Shown here piece after piece: positions 9,468 through 19,400 of a DNA stretch of 64,000 nucleotides. Each line of letters opens with the position of its first letter. Position 1 is the first letter of the stretch. Source of the DNA: a bacterium YEK0313 (GTDB lineage Bacteria; Pseudomonadota; Alphaproteobacteria; Rhizobiales; Phreatobacteraceae); the NCBI GenBank assembly GCA_000751295.2, contig CCMO02000001.1, positions 3,934,615-3,998,614 of the forward strand, written 5' to 3'. Below the pieces are notes generated by a model. It saw only the letters and a program-made list of their open reading frames with translations. It was not told where the DNA came from and searched no databases. Position numbers and translations under genes: made by a program.

Positions 9468-9668
9468 CGCGAAACCCTTGAAAAACTGCGGCGGCGAAAG
9501 GCGGCGCCGAGGCCCCGTCTTTAGCGGGGGAAACGGGCGAAGTGCAAGGTCGTGGCGTCGCCCACAGGCCCGTGACAAGGACGTTGCCGGCTCAGTTGCG
9601 ATGACAGGGACAGCGTGCTAGAGCGAGCCCACTCCGCGCCGGGCTCGCCCGGTTGAGTTCGTCAGGAT

Positions 9669-9742
9669 GGCCTCGTGGCGGAGTGGTTACGCAGAGGACT
9701 GCAAATCCTTGCACCCCGGTTCGATTCCGGGCGAGGCCTCCA
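9669..9742 (+). tRNA. tRNA-Cys (GCA)
   Basis: A full cloverleaf. The acceptor stem GGCCTCG (9669-9675) pairs with CGAGGCC (9732-9738), followed by discriminator T and an encoded CCA. The anticodon loop is CTGCAAA with anticodon GCA at 9701-9703, and the T arm contains GGTTCGATTCC. Confidence 0.97.
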
Positions 9743-9889
9743 CCCTTCCCGCTCCGTTCCGACAGATGCCTGCCGCCCGCCCCGACGCGGTGCTGCCGAG
9801 CGCATTGCATTGCGCCAGCGGCTTGAGGATGATCCCGGCGCGGCCGGAATTACCGCCGCCCCGATCGTCCCGCGCCGGAAGGACCGCCC

Positions 9890-10828
<939 letters not shown>

Positions 10829-10840
10829 GGGCCGCCGGCG

Positions 10841-11110
10841 TCAGGCCGGCGCCTTCAGCCAGGCATTGAGCTTCGGCCAGCGGCGGCCGATGCGGATGGC
10901 GAGGCGCCGGCGCATCCGGCGATAGAACGGGCTGTCGACCGAGAGGATGGCGAGGCCCACCGGGAACATCCACGGGCCGAGCACCGGCAGGATGCTGAGG
11001 ACGCCGCCGGCGACGAAGGCCCAGCCGAGCGCGCGGCGGCGCCAGCGCTGGCGCGGCAGCACGAATCTGCGGCCGAGAACGGTCAGGCTGGCCGGCGTCG
11101 CGCTGGTCAC
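10841..11110 (-). CDS. Small membrane protein with two hydrophobic segments
   Basis: An 89-aa protein starting at GTG 11110, chosen because GAAGGAGCGAGA immediately precedes it; an upstream ATG at 11146 lacks such a site. A basic N-terminus is followed by a hydrophobic hairpin (about residues 33-60, with glycine/proline turn VLGPWMFPVG) and a very basic C-terminal tail ending in LNAWLKAPA. It resembles small alphaproteobacterial membrane proteins of unknown function. It faces the gluconolactonase-like gene tail to tail. Confidence 0.7.
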   Translation of the reverse strand: MTSATPASLTVLGRRFVLPRQRWRRRALGWAFVAGGVLSILPVLGPWMFPVGLAILSVDSPFYRRMRRRLAIRIGRRWPKLNAWLKAPA

Positions 11111-11281
11111 TCTCGCTCCTTCATGCACGCCGCAAAAGGCTGCCAAACCGGCTTGCTTCCGGCGCTTGGCCTGGGGACAACTTCAAGGCCGTGATGTTGC
11201 CATCCTTTGTCGCGATATTTGCCCCTTGGCAATCGTGATCGACCTGTGTTATTCGCGCCGCTCACTCGCGGAAGCGATTGA

Positions 11282-11356
11282 TCCTCGGTAGCTCAGCGGT
11301 AGAGCAACCGGCTGTTAACCGGTTGGTCGCTGGTTCGAATCCGGCCCGGGGAGCCA
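11282..11356 (+). tRNA. tRNA-Asn (GTT), integration site of the element
   Basis: The acceptor stem TCCTCGG (11282-11288) pairs with CCGGGGA (11346-11352); G is the discriminator and CCA is encoded. The anticodon GTT is at 11314-11316. The gene stays intact although its last 19 bases are part of the attL repeat, the usual outcome when an element brings back the tRNA 3' end. Confidence 0.97.
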
Positions 11357-11370
11357 GATTCAGCCCGCAA
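11338..11370 (+). repeat. attL core repeat
   Basis: 33 bp identical to 28203-28235. It covers the last 19 bp of tRNA-Asn (with CCA) and the first part of the following terminator. Beyond the core the similarity continues for about 45 bp with three mismatches (11371, 11380 and 11384 against the right copy). Confidence 0.9.
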
Positions 11371-11409
11371 GGCGTTGCTAACGTGACGCTTTGCGGGCTT
11401 TTTCTTTTG
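11362..11409 (+). terminator. Rho-independent terminator of tRNA-Asn, left copy
   Basis: Stem AGCCCGCAAGGCGT (11362-11375) against ACGCTTTGCGGGCT (11386-11399), with one G-T wobble, then a run TTTTTCTTTT. It ends tRNA-Asn transcription and reduces read-through into the element. Confidence 0.85.
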
Positions 11410-11456
11410 GCGTTCATAACGCCATTCATAGCTCGCCTCGTCCCCTACCCCAGCAA

Positions 11457-11490
11457 CGAAAAAGCCCCGCCGCATTGCTGCGACGGGGCC
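11457..11490 (-). terminator. Rho-independent terminator at the left end of the element
   Basis: Stem GCCCCG/CGGGGC (11464-11469 with 11484-11489) is extended by CGCA/TGCG around a TTGC loop. On the minus strand it is followed by TTTTTCG. It would terminate transcription from the leftward gene ending at 11557. Confidence 0.75.
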
Positions 11491-11556
11491 GGCAAGGCGA
11501 CCCGGTCGTGGCCCCGAAGGGCGCGAGGTCGATGGCCTTGCCAATCTGATTGAGCG

Positions 11557-11964
11557 CTAATCAGCGCTGGCCGTCAACTGACCCGATATCAGCTTGTAGT
11601 CGGCATAGCCCGGCGCGAAATAGTCCAGGCCCAGCGCATCGCGATCGATACCGAAATGCGTCTCCAGGAACCTGACGACCTGCAAAATAAGTCGCTCGCA
11701 TCGTGCGACAGTGGCGACTGCCTCGTCATCGTCACAGTCGCGCAACAGGTCGGCATCGCCGAGGGCCGCGCACGCCTGCGCTAGGGCGCCCGCCGGGCTG
11801 TCGGCGGTCATGTACGACATCGCATCGACTATGGCGCGAATGCCGCGATCAGCGGCGCTGTTGGCGTTCGGGCCGATCGCGTCGTCGATGAGGGCGGGAA
11901 GCCGGCCGGCGAGAGCGGCGGTGAGACAGGGGGCCAATGGGGTCGCAGGAGACGTAGCGAGCAT
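11557..11964 (-). CDS. Unknown element protein, 135 aa
   Basis: An acidic, alanine-rich protein without recognised domain, signal peptide or membrane segment. It runs leftward, away from the HTH regulator gene, and ends in front of a strong terminator. Upstream GAGG lies 8 nt before the ATG. The 106-bp gap to the divergent regulator gene makes it a likely target of that regulator. Codon use looks normal for the host, so it is probably a real gene, but no function can be given. Confidence 0.62.
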   Translation of the reverse strand: MLATSPATPLAPCLTAALAGRLPALIDDAIGPNANSAADRGIRAIVDAMSYMTADSPAGALAQACAALGDADLLRDCDDDEAVATVARCERLILQVVRFLETHFGIDRDALGLDYFAPGYADYKLISGQLTASAD

Positions 11965-12070
11965 GGAAACCTCATCAACGAAAATCGTTTACCATCAAAG
12001 GAAAGCGCGAAATAGAACGAGTGTCAACGCTTTTCGTTTGCGATATACGATTATCGTGAAGGAGAGACCA
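11965..12070. promoter_or_regulatory. Divergent promoter/operator region of the element regulator
   Basis: An AT-rich 106-bp gap between two divergent genes. It holds related short words (CGAAAATCGT near 11979, TTTTCGTTTGCGATATACG near 12031), suitable for a small HTH repressor. On the minus strand TTGACA lies at 12027-12022; on the plus strand TATACG lies at 12044-12049. Exact promoters are uncertain. Confidence 0.4.
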
Positions 12071-12298
12071 ATGACCCCGGCTCAATCTCGTGCCGCGCGC
12101 GGCCTGCTGGACTGGTCGCAAGCGGAGCTAGCGGTCAAAGCGAACTTGAGCGAAAGCACGATCCGTGACTTCGAAAAGGGCCGACGCGTCCCGACGATCA
12201 ACAACTTGACCGCCATCCAAACTGCCTTGGAAAAGGCTGGCGTCCAATTCCTCGACGGCGGCGATGTGGCGTCTGGCCCGGGTGTGGCGCTACGCTAA
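12071..12298 (+). CDS. XRE-family HTH transcriptional regulator
   Basis: A 75-aa helix-turn-helix protein. The HTH_3 fold spans about residues 4-58, with DWSQAELAVKANLSESTIRD (14-33) as the HTH and FEKGRRVPTINNLTAIQTAL following. AAGGAG lies 8 nt before the ATG. It is the size of small phage or plasmid repressors, and its position beside a divergent promoter fits a switch role. Regulation of the leftward 135-aa gene and of itself is inferred. Confidence 0.88.
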   Translation: MTPAQSRAARGLLDWSQAELAVKANLSESTIRDFEKGRRVPTINNLTAIQTALEKAGVQFLDGGDVASGPGVALR

Positions 12299-12322
12299 AG
12301 CTCCGGCTTCGTATCAGTTACG

Positions 12323-12685
12323 ATGCGAGCGCGATCGCATGGATTGGAACCGTTCATGACCAAAGACGGCGTTGACCAAGTTAATCGGCATCTTTGCCAC
12401 GAATCGGCGAGCGAACGTGCAACGCCAGTTCGCCGGACCACTCCAGCGGCGTTCAGCGGTGCGGCATGGCCCGCAGTGCTGCGGGTCGAGGTCGCTGCCG
12501 CCTACCTCGGGTTCGAGACGACGGCGGAGATGATGAGAGCCATCCATCGCGGAAGCGCCCCGCGGCCGAACGATCGCCGTGGACGAAAGCCGATCTGGTA
12601 TCGCGCCGACATCGACAGATGGATTGAAGCGCGAATCGAACCAGGTTTTGATGGTGACATGCCCAGCCTCGCCGACGAGATCTAG
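12323..12685 (+). CDS. Putative DNA-binding protein with AlpA/MerR-like HTH
   Basis: A 120-aa protein whose C-terminal half (about 52-104) reads as a winged-helix excisionase/AlpA-type domain: LRVEVAAAYLGFETTAEM, then PRPNDRRGRKPIWYRADIDR and WIEAR. Such proteins regulate integrase genes or act as excision factors. Start is uncertain: ATG at 12323 or 12356, neither with a strong ribosome site. It follows the XRE gene by 24 bp and may be co-transcribed. Confidence 0.62.
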   Translation: MRARSHGLEPFMTKDGVDQVNRHLCHESASERATPVRRTTPAAFSGAAWPAVLRVEVAAAYLGFETTAEMMRAIHRGSAPRPNDRRGRKPIWYRADIDRWIEARIEPGFDGDMPSLADEI

Positions 12686-12715
12686 TCGCCGGGAGTGCAG
12701 GCGGTCCGCCCAACA

Positions 12716-12997
12716 CTACGGTGGAGTACGGATTGATCGGCCAGCGTTCTTGCGAAAATTACACTGGTAACATTCCGCCTGCAGGTTGGAGATGTCATTC
12801 GTACCTCCGCCGGTGACATGGACCTTGTGGCCTTTGTCCAGACAAACCGATATCGGGGATCCGGGCGACGCGGGATGTGGTCCCACTGACGGCCGCACTC
12901 GACGCAGCGCGGCGATGCGGCTAGCAGCGACCGCCATTCGGTATCGGTGTGGCTGCCACCGTTGGCTTTCACCCTTTCGTTTCGCCGCCGCCTTCAC
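12716..12997 (-). pseudogene. HNH endonuclease, frameshifted remnant
   Basis: One frame holds the start of an HNH domain (PRCVECGRQWDHIPRRPD), a CxxC and the DH pair. The next frame holds its continuation, CLDKGHKVHVTGGGTNDISN, followed by LQAECYQCN with the second CxxC. The two halves fit one HNH protein of about 90 aa only if the frame changes near 12850-12890. HNH nucleases often lie beside terminase genes in cos-type phages; no terminase remains here. It may have become non-functional, or the sequence may hold an indel error. Confidence 0.6.
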
Positions 12998-13545
12998 CTC
13001 GCTGGCTGGGGCGGTAAGGCCGGCGCGGGCATGATCTGCACGCTGGATGTCGGCGACACGGTCGTGGTCGCAGGCGCCGACGTGGCACGCTCTTCAACCC
13101 TTCTTTGCGGCGCTGGTCGCTGCGCCCGCTCCATCACGCGTCGTGCTGTCGCCGTTGGCGTCGGAGGAGAAGCCATTGTGGCCCTCACGGCTACGCAGCG
13201 CGTGTCGTGCTCCGAGCGTGTGGCCAACATGAACCCATACTCAGCCATGCATGATTTCGCCGTGGCGACTGCGATCTGGGAATGTGTGATGCCCGCAGCT
13301 ATGCCAGACGCGATCGCTCCGCCCACGCCACGGCCCACTGGCATCCCGGCCGTACCTGCTGTACCAGCCGCCTCCGCCCTATTCTGGCAAACAAGCTTGG
13401 CCTGCTCAAACAAAACGCGAAGTTCGGGGTGGTCGGCTGCTCGCTGGCAGTCAATGCGCCCCCAGATTGGTGGGTTCTCCTGCTGTGCTGTCGTTTGACA
13501 TCCACACAACAACAGCGCCCCGGCAATCGCCGTGACCTTTTTCAT
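12994..13545 (-). CDS. Putative lipoprotein
   Basis: 183 aa with a lipoprotein signal: basic MKK start, hydrophobic core and lipobox LCGC at residues 12-15. After the lipid-attachment cysteine comes a segment with cysteines at similar spacing, a glycine-rich stretch (GRGVGGAIASGIAAGITHSQ, about 90-110), and a long Pro/Ala/Thr-rich C-terminal tail. Start at 13545 is set by the signal and by GAGGGGGCGAGA upstream. Function unknown; surface or envelope exposure is likely. It precedes the HNH remnant on the same strand. Confidence 0.65.
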   Translation of the reverse strand: MKKVTAIAGALLLCGCQTTAQQENPPIWGRIDCQRAADHPELRVLFEQAKLVCQNRAEAAGTAGTAGMPVGRGVGGAIASGIAAGITHSQIAVATAKSCMAEYGFMLATRSEHDTRCVAVRATMASPPTPTATARRVMERAQRPAPQRRVEERATSAPATTTVSPTSSVQIMPAPALPPQPAR

Positions 13546-14251
13546 TCTCGCCCCCTCAACCTTCGATACGCAAATTTTGCGAACGTGCCTCAAGGGTAGC
13601 AAGACGTGTCAGGGAGTCCAGTTGCGCAAACACGTTCGTATCCGTTTGCTCATGATGTGGTAGTGCCCACAACGAAGCCACCAATGGTGATCGTTCAACC
13701 GTGCAGCGCGCTGAGCGCGCCGCCCCCATTCCGTGTCACTATTGAAAATTGCAATCAATCAATGATCCACGTCGCACTGAATGGTATTGTGTCGTTGGGT
13801 CGCCACCGGCGCTCATTGATTCAGCGTTACCCACACGCTTGGCGGCACAGCGCTATGCTGCGCCGGGGTAGCGGGACCAGCCCGCACTGAAGCAATGTGA
13901 GGCGTCAACATGCGAAACATGTTGCGGTCCAGGTTGGTGAGTGTGCGGGCTTACGCCCGGCGCCGGTTAGGTCGTATTGAGCGTGTCCGCGCTCATTTCC
14001 GCGCTTGGCCGGGGCAGCTCTCATTCAACTTCGAATTCCCGGCATCGTAAAGCCGGGACTGGCCGGTGGCGATCTACAGTATTTTCGATTTCTGGAATGT
14101 ATTATCGAGAATTGTTATGAATTTAACGCCATCGATAAGGACAATGTGACTGGCTATCGCGCCCTAGATAGGAGGTTAACGATCGAAGGAGATTTTCATA
14201 GCTAGACATTATCTGTAAAGGCCCTCCAGATCGAGGCCGACTTCCAGTCGT
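13546..14251. other. Gene-poor, increasingly AT-rich stretch
   Basis: About 700 bp separating the leftward lipoprotein gene from the rightward cargo genes, so it must contain two divergent promoters. Open frames at 13606-13890 and 14005-14205 on the plus strand show no recognisable protein and uneven codon use. Base composition drops towards AT from about 14080. AGGAGG-like words at 14170-14190 precede no plausible gene. I see no RNA gene. Confidence 0.45.
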
Positions 14252-14392
14252 ATGATCGCGTCAGATCCTGACAATCCGGAACTGACCGACGAGCAAATCA
14301 AGTCGGCGCGACCTTTCGCCGAGGCGTTTCCCGATCTCGCCGCCAGCATCAAACGCGCTCGAAAAGAAAAGGGCCAAAACCAGAGGCGTTGA
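14252..14392 (+). CDS. Short BrnA-antitoxin-like N-terminal peptide
   Basis: A 46-aa reading frame, MIASDPDNPELTDEQIKSAR onward, then PFAEAFPDLAASIKRARKEK. The pattern SDPDNPELTDEQ-(A)RPFAE-FP resembles the N-terminal part of BrnA-type antitoxins or related small proteins. The usual C-terminal DNA-binding segment is missing. It overlaps by 4 bases a possible TTG start of the next gene. No BrnT-like toxin is visible next to it, so it is either a solitary small protein or a remnant. Confidence 0.5.
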   Translation: MIASDPDNPELTDEQIKSARPFAEAFPDLAASIKRARKEKGQNQRR

Positions 14393-14442
14393 CGACAACT
14401 TACTTGCTGTGCGCGCCGGTTCAGCTCAATTTGAGTGAGTCG

Positions 14443-15456
14443 ATGTTTAATGGTAGTCCCGAATCAGCAAGTGGATCACGAGCCCTTCAAATGACTGATG
14501 ACGAACGCGCTGCAGCTTACGAAACGACTTTGCGGCTCGGAGATATATTCATACCGTCATCAACACAACGGCGGCGCAACCTAAACAGCAATTCTCGGTT
14601 TGTTCATTATACAGATGCCGATGCGGCCATCAGTATCATGAGAAATCAACGCTTTTGGATGCGCTCTGTTCGAGCTATGAATGACTATAGTGAAATTCAT
14701 CATGGTCGAGAGCTCGTTGAAAGCGTATTCCCGAAATTTAAAAAAGATTTCTTTTCTGCTGTAAATGCATGTCACGATGGGGCAGCGGAATCAGCAATAA
14801 AGCAGATCGAAGAGTTATACGTATCATTCTATATGAATACGTACGTGGCGTGCATATCTGAGCACGACCTGTCGGAAAACGAACATGGTCGGCTTTCAAT
14901 GTGGCGGGCGTACGGGAAATTGGCATCTGGAGTTGCATTGGTTTTCAATCCTCAGCCGCTCCTAATGCGCGACAGTATCGGCATATTTTCCGTGCCGACA
15001 CTCTATTTTGATGAAGATAACTTAGTTGAAGAATTTCAGTTGATAGTTAAGAATATTTCGGAAAATAGAAAATATCTTGAATCTCTGCCGAAAGCGTATA
15101 TTGAACAGGCGATTTTCCATTTGTTTACAACTATGTTTGTTGGGCTGAAACATCCTGGTTTTCGCGAAGAAAAAGAATGGAGAATTGTTTACATTGATGA
15201 GATGTTCAATAGCCCTGTTATTGAAAAGCAAGTTAGGTCCGTTCGCGGCGTTCCGCAGCGTGTATTTGAAATTCGAATGCAAGATGATCCGGCCATTAGG
15301 TTTGTGGGCGTCGAACCGAAATCTCTAATAGAGCGCGTGATAATTGGCCCGTCTCACTCGTCTCTCGTGCTGCGCTACGCACTTACGGACGTGATGGACA
15401 GTGTCGGGATTCCGCGAGGGCGGCTCGTGGCGTCTGGAATTCCTATGAGAACTTGA
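14443..15456 (+). CDS. DUF2971 family protein, AT-rich cargo
   Basis: A 337-aa protein with the DUF2971 pattern: FVHYTDADAAISIMRNQRFW near the N-terminus, MNDYSEIHHG, SMWRAYG in the middle, and FREEKEWRIVY in the C-terminal third. DUF2971 proteins are widespread, often found on mobile elements, and have no established activity. Two 60-bp samples of this gene run at about 43% and 27% G+C, far below the host, which marks it as recently acquired. ATG 14443 is the chosen start; TTG 14389 (overlapping the preceding stop) and ATG 14491 are alternatives. A role in phage defence is plausible but only inferred from location. Confidence 0.72.
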   Translation: MFNGSPESASGSRALQMTDDERAAAYETTLRLGDIFIPSSTQRRRNLNSNSRFVHYTDADAAISIMRNQRFWMRSVRAMNDYSEIHHGRELVESVFPKFKKDFFSAVNACHDGAAESAIKQIEELYVSFYMNTYVACISEHDLSENEHGRLSMWRAYGKLASGVALVFNPQPLLMRDSIGIFSVPTLYFDEDNLVEEFQLIVKNISENRKYLESLPKAYIEQAIFHLFTTMFVGLKHPGFREEKEWRIVYIDEMFNSPVIEKQVRSVRGVPQRVFEIRMQDDPAIRFVGVEPKSLIERVIIGPSHSSLVLRYALTDVMDSVGIPRGRLVASGIPMRT

Positions 15457-15495
15457 AACGACGCCGAGTCTTATTTCGGTGTTTCCGGTTGACAA

Positions 15496-15891
15496 ATGAA
15501 CGGCACTGAACAAAAAGGGAACATGGCTACGCTCGGAGCAAACACGGTGGGTAGGGTAGGATGGCAATGCGCCGACGGTGGACTCGCGTATCTTGACATG
15601 GCCGCGGTCGATATTCGCACCGCGAATTCATTCAGCGGCAGCAGCGTAGCATCGCGTATCTTCGCCCTGCTCGGCAATGCCGCCGAGTTGAGCGCAGGTC
15701 AATTCGACGCGCAAATAGAGGCGGTCGCGAGCGCAGTGCGATCATTGCAAGCCGCCCTTGTCGATCCGTTCTCGCCCGCTGGCACCGTCGAGCAAAAACG
15801 CGATGAGGCTCTGGCAGCGATAGGCCGAATGCGGGCGCACTTCGAGGCGCAGCCCCCGAGCGATCGAGCGCGCAATCTCGGACTGGCTTAG
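15496..15891 (+). CDS. Unknown element protein, 131 aa
   Basis: A soluble protein without recognised domain; the C-terminal two thirds look alpha-helical with regularly spaced Ala/Leu (about 55-115). ATG 15496 is the longest form; ATG 15523 has AAAGGGAAC directly upstream and may be the true start. It follows the DUF2971 gene on the same strand and is GC-richer than that gene. Confidence 0.55.
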   Translation: MNGTEQKGNMATLGANTVGRVGWQCADGGLAYLDMAAVDIRTANSFSGSSVASRIFALLGNAAELSAGQFDAQIEAVASAVRSLQAALVDPFSPAGTVEQKRDEALAAIGRMRAHFEAQPPSDRARNLGLA

Positions 15892-15993
15892 CCTCATAGA
15901 AGGTGTAAAGCCCCACCAAATTGGTGGCACCATTTCTCGACTACAGGTTGCTATTGAGGCACAGTGCACTCTTGCTAATCACGGGGGGATGCC

Positions 15994-16302
15994 ATGACGG
16001 AACCGACAAGGCGCTTTGAGATCGACCTTCCCAGCGGGCTAACCGTGGCCCATTTGGGCGGACTCCTGGTTGCGCTTCAGCCTGCCCTGTTGACGACCAT
16101 CCGCGCCTTGGCAAAGCAGCACGGGAACAAGCCCGGCCCCTGGCTCGACGAACTGGAAAAGGACCTAGTCAGCCACGCCAATATCGTCGCGGAGGGCGGC
16201 GCTGCTGCCGAACTTGAGACCACGAAGCAGATGGCAACCGCCCTCCTTCAGTCGGCGGTAGACATCGTCCGCGACGAACTCATCGCCGCAGAAAACAAAT
16301 AG
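15994..16302 (+). CDS. Unknown element protein, 102 aa
   Basis: A helical 102-aa protein starting at ATG 15994 behind GGGGGG. It has no signal peptide or known motif. It converges on the tape-measure gene, whose stop is at 16416. It is likely real on codon use and ribosome site, but no function is assignable. Confidence 0.58.
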   Translation: MTEPTRRFEIDLPSGLTVAHLGGLLVALQPALLTTIRALAKQHGNKPGPWLDELEKDLVSHANIVAEGGAAAELETTKQMATALLQSAVDIVRDELIAAENK

Positions 16303-16415
16303 TGGGTTTGGCGCAAGTCGCGCGACCGCTGTTTGGCTGCGAATAATTTGTAGTTCCACGAGATCTCCTCATCTCGACAAGGACGAGGTGTGAGGCGGCA
16401 TTCTCGCCGCCGCCA

Positions 16416-19400
16416 TCACCCAACAACGGGTCGCTGCTGCAGCCCGTAGGCGCCAGCCATAGCGTTGCCGATCGGACTGTTCCGACGCGAAATGTTTCGC
16501 GCCTGACGGGCCTCCATCCGATCAGCCATGGCCTCCAGATCGATGACCATGTTGCCCTGACTGTCGGACCGCACAGAGGCTGATACGGGCTGACCGTTGT
16601 TGTTGACGATCACGTTGCCCGTAAACCCGCCCTGACCTTGTCCGCGAGCCGACGGCGTGTAGCTCACCCCAAGCCGGCCGCGGCTGTCGCGCTGCAGCGG
16701 CATGATCGCCTCTGGACCCGCCTCTCCCATAAGGCCCGTGCCATTGGCGAATGGGAACAGGGTCGGCCGATCGACGATGCTGTTCGTGAATGCGCCACCG
16801 AGCGCAAACGGATGCAGGCCGGCCGAGCCGAAAACGCCACCGTTGGCCATGAACGGCCCCATGCCGGTATAGCCGCCAGCACCGTACGAGAACGAGCCTC
16901 CCGGCGTGCCGGCAAAGCTGCCTCCGCCAATGCCGAACAAGCCACCAAGCCAGCCCATTCCACCAGATCCGCCCATCAAGCCGCCGAGTAGCTGCTTGAT
17001 GGCGTTGTCCATGGCCATGGACAGGAGACGATCACCGACGCGAGCCACCTGGTTGCCGAGCGCGCCCCACAACGTTGCGCCGCTGCGCAGGTCCTGCAGC
17101 ATCCCGCTGCCGAACCCGGAGAACAGGTCACCGGTCAGCCTTAGCTGTTCGTTGAACCTGATCTGCGCCGCCACAGCCGAGTCCATCTGCGACGACCAGC
17201 CCTCGCCATAGACGTTGCGCATGGTCTGCGCCACGCGCCGTTCGCTGTCCGGCATGAACATGGTCTGACTCTCGAACGTCAGATCCTGCCGTAGCCGCAC
17301 GAGCGCTTGCTCCTGTCGCGCCTCGCCCATGGCCTTGGCGAGTCGTCTATATGCCTCGGCTTCTGCTAGTGGCACCTGCGCGCCATCGCCGAGCTCTCGA
17401 CGATATTGACGACGCGCGTCGGTCATCAATTGTTGTTCGATGCGCACGCGCTCTTGGACAGCGATCGAGCCGCCCATCGTGTCAATTTCGCGCTGCAGCG
17501 TTTGGGCGGCATCGATCTGGGCATCGCGTCTCTGCCGGAAGGCTTCGCCAAGCGCGAATTGCGATTGCCGCAATTCGCGATCGCGCGCGATCCGAGCGGC
17601 ATTGTCCACTTCCGCCTGAGTGCCAGCCGCCCCCCCTTGCTGGCGAGAATTGAGGTAGACCTGCGCGGCTGCCGCGCTGCCGCGTTCCCCCGCCGTCCTG
17701 GCCTGCCTTAGCAGGGTGTCGACGCGCGCAGCCTCGTTGGCGTTGTCGATTGGCGAGAGGCGTTGCGCGAGAATAGCGGCGAAGCTGTCGGGACGAAGCG
17801 CCCGATTACCGTCCTCGTCCGGCAGACCGTAAAATTCGGGACGAAAACGCGCCGCCCCGCGTGCATTGAGGTCGAAAACGGCTCGACCATCATCGCGCAG
17901 CCGCGATTGCAGGGCGCGTGCGGTGGTCGCGTTTCTTGCCTGGGCATCGTAATATTCCTGACTTCCAGGCATCTCGCGCATTAGCCGCTCGGCATCGCGC
18001 CTGGTGGTCTCAAGCTCCGTAATAAGCGGCCTGATGTCGTCGACAAGCCGTTGTCCGGGTTGGCCCTGCCGTCGCGCTCCATCGACGGCGGCGTCATGGA
18101 CGCGGCTGTTCCGCGCGGCCAACGCTGCAGCCGAGGCTTGCCGCTCCGTTGATGAGGTGAGTGCTTGCGCGCCGACGACGAGTGCATTTTGGGTCGTCAG
18201 TTGGATCTGCAGCTCAGCGTTCAGCTGACGCTCGGCGCCCAATCGACGCTGTAGCGCCTCTTGTGTCTCACCGAACGTCGATCGAGAGCCGAGGAAGCGT
18301 CCGTTGGTTCGATCAACAACACCGTCGCCGGCCGCTTCGGCCTGCAGGCTCTTAATCCTCTGATCGACAAGGCTCTCGACGCTCCCGCGACTAGCGAGGT
18401 ATCGATCAATTGCCTCGCCGGAGGTAGTGACAGCGCCCGACGCTGCTACTTTCACCCTGTCCCATGCGCGTGCCCAGAAATTCGTAAGCTCTTCGGCCCG
18501 GCCAAGGCGTGGGGCGATGGCGTCGAGGAGCACCTGCTGCGCCCGCTGCTCGTGGCCGCTCTGCGCAAGATAGCGGATATAGTCCTGCGTCCGCCGATTA
18601 AGCCCGCCGACAGCCGCGTTGAGCGTTTCTGCGCCACGGGCGGGATCCGCAAACGACGCGGCAAGCATCTTGTTCGCTTCGGCCGCATCGAGACCAACCG
18701 TCGCCGCGAAATCTCGCCGAATGCCAGCGATCGATCCGATCATCTGCGGGCCGATACGCCCGGTTGCCGCCAGAGCACTAACGGTTCCGCGGTTCTCACC
18801 AATCGAACCGCCTCGCAGGTTGGCGGTGGCAGCCGCGATCGCATTTAACTGCCCGAGCGTCGCACCGGAATCCCGGCCCAGGCCGACTAAGGAGCGCTGC
18901 AATTCTTTCTGGCCATCGGCCCAAGCGGAATAGGCGTAGACCGCCGCCGCGGCCATTGCCAGGAGACCACCGGTCGCCAGGCGCGCCGGCGTCAAAACCG
19001 AGCCGACTGAAGATGCAAAATCGCGGAAAACGGACGGTTGGTCTTGCCAAATCTGGAAGACTTGGCCGCCCTGTGTGGCAAGGACCTGAAATGGGCTCGA
19101 GCCTGATGCCAGCATCGTAGCTATGTCATTGACCTGGAAGCCCAGATTCCGAACGGCATAAGCAGACGCACTGGTCGATCTTGCGAAATTGTCATTAGCC
19201 GACGCCAGGCGAGTGGTCGGCGCTATCGTGCGCTCGACGTGCTCACGATAGCGCGCAAGTTTGTCGTCGGCGGTCTCTCGGCTCCAGATGCCGCGATTGA
19301 CAAACATGTCAAATCGAGATTCCGCCTGCTGAATCAACTTGTTGGCTTTGAAGGCCGGATCAATTTTAGCTTCATAAGAGTCGGCCAATTTCCGAAGGCG

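Noticed and set aside
13606..14205. Two short plus-strand frames (94 and 66 codons) in the gap before the cargo genes
   Set aside because: No ribosome site or recognisable product, and composition changes inside the frames.
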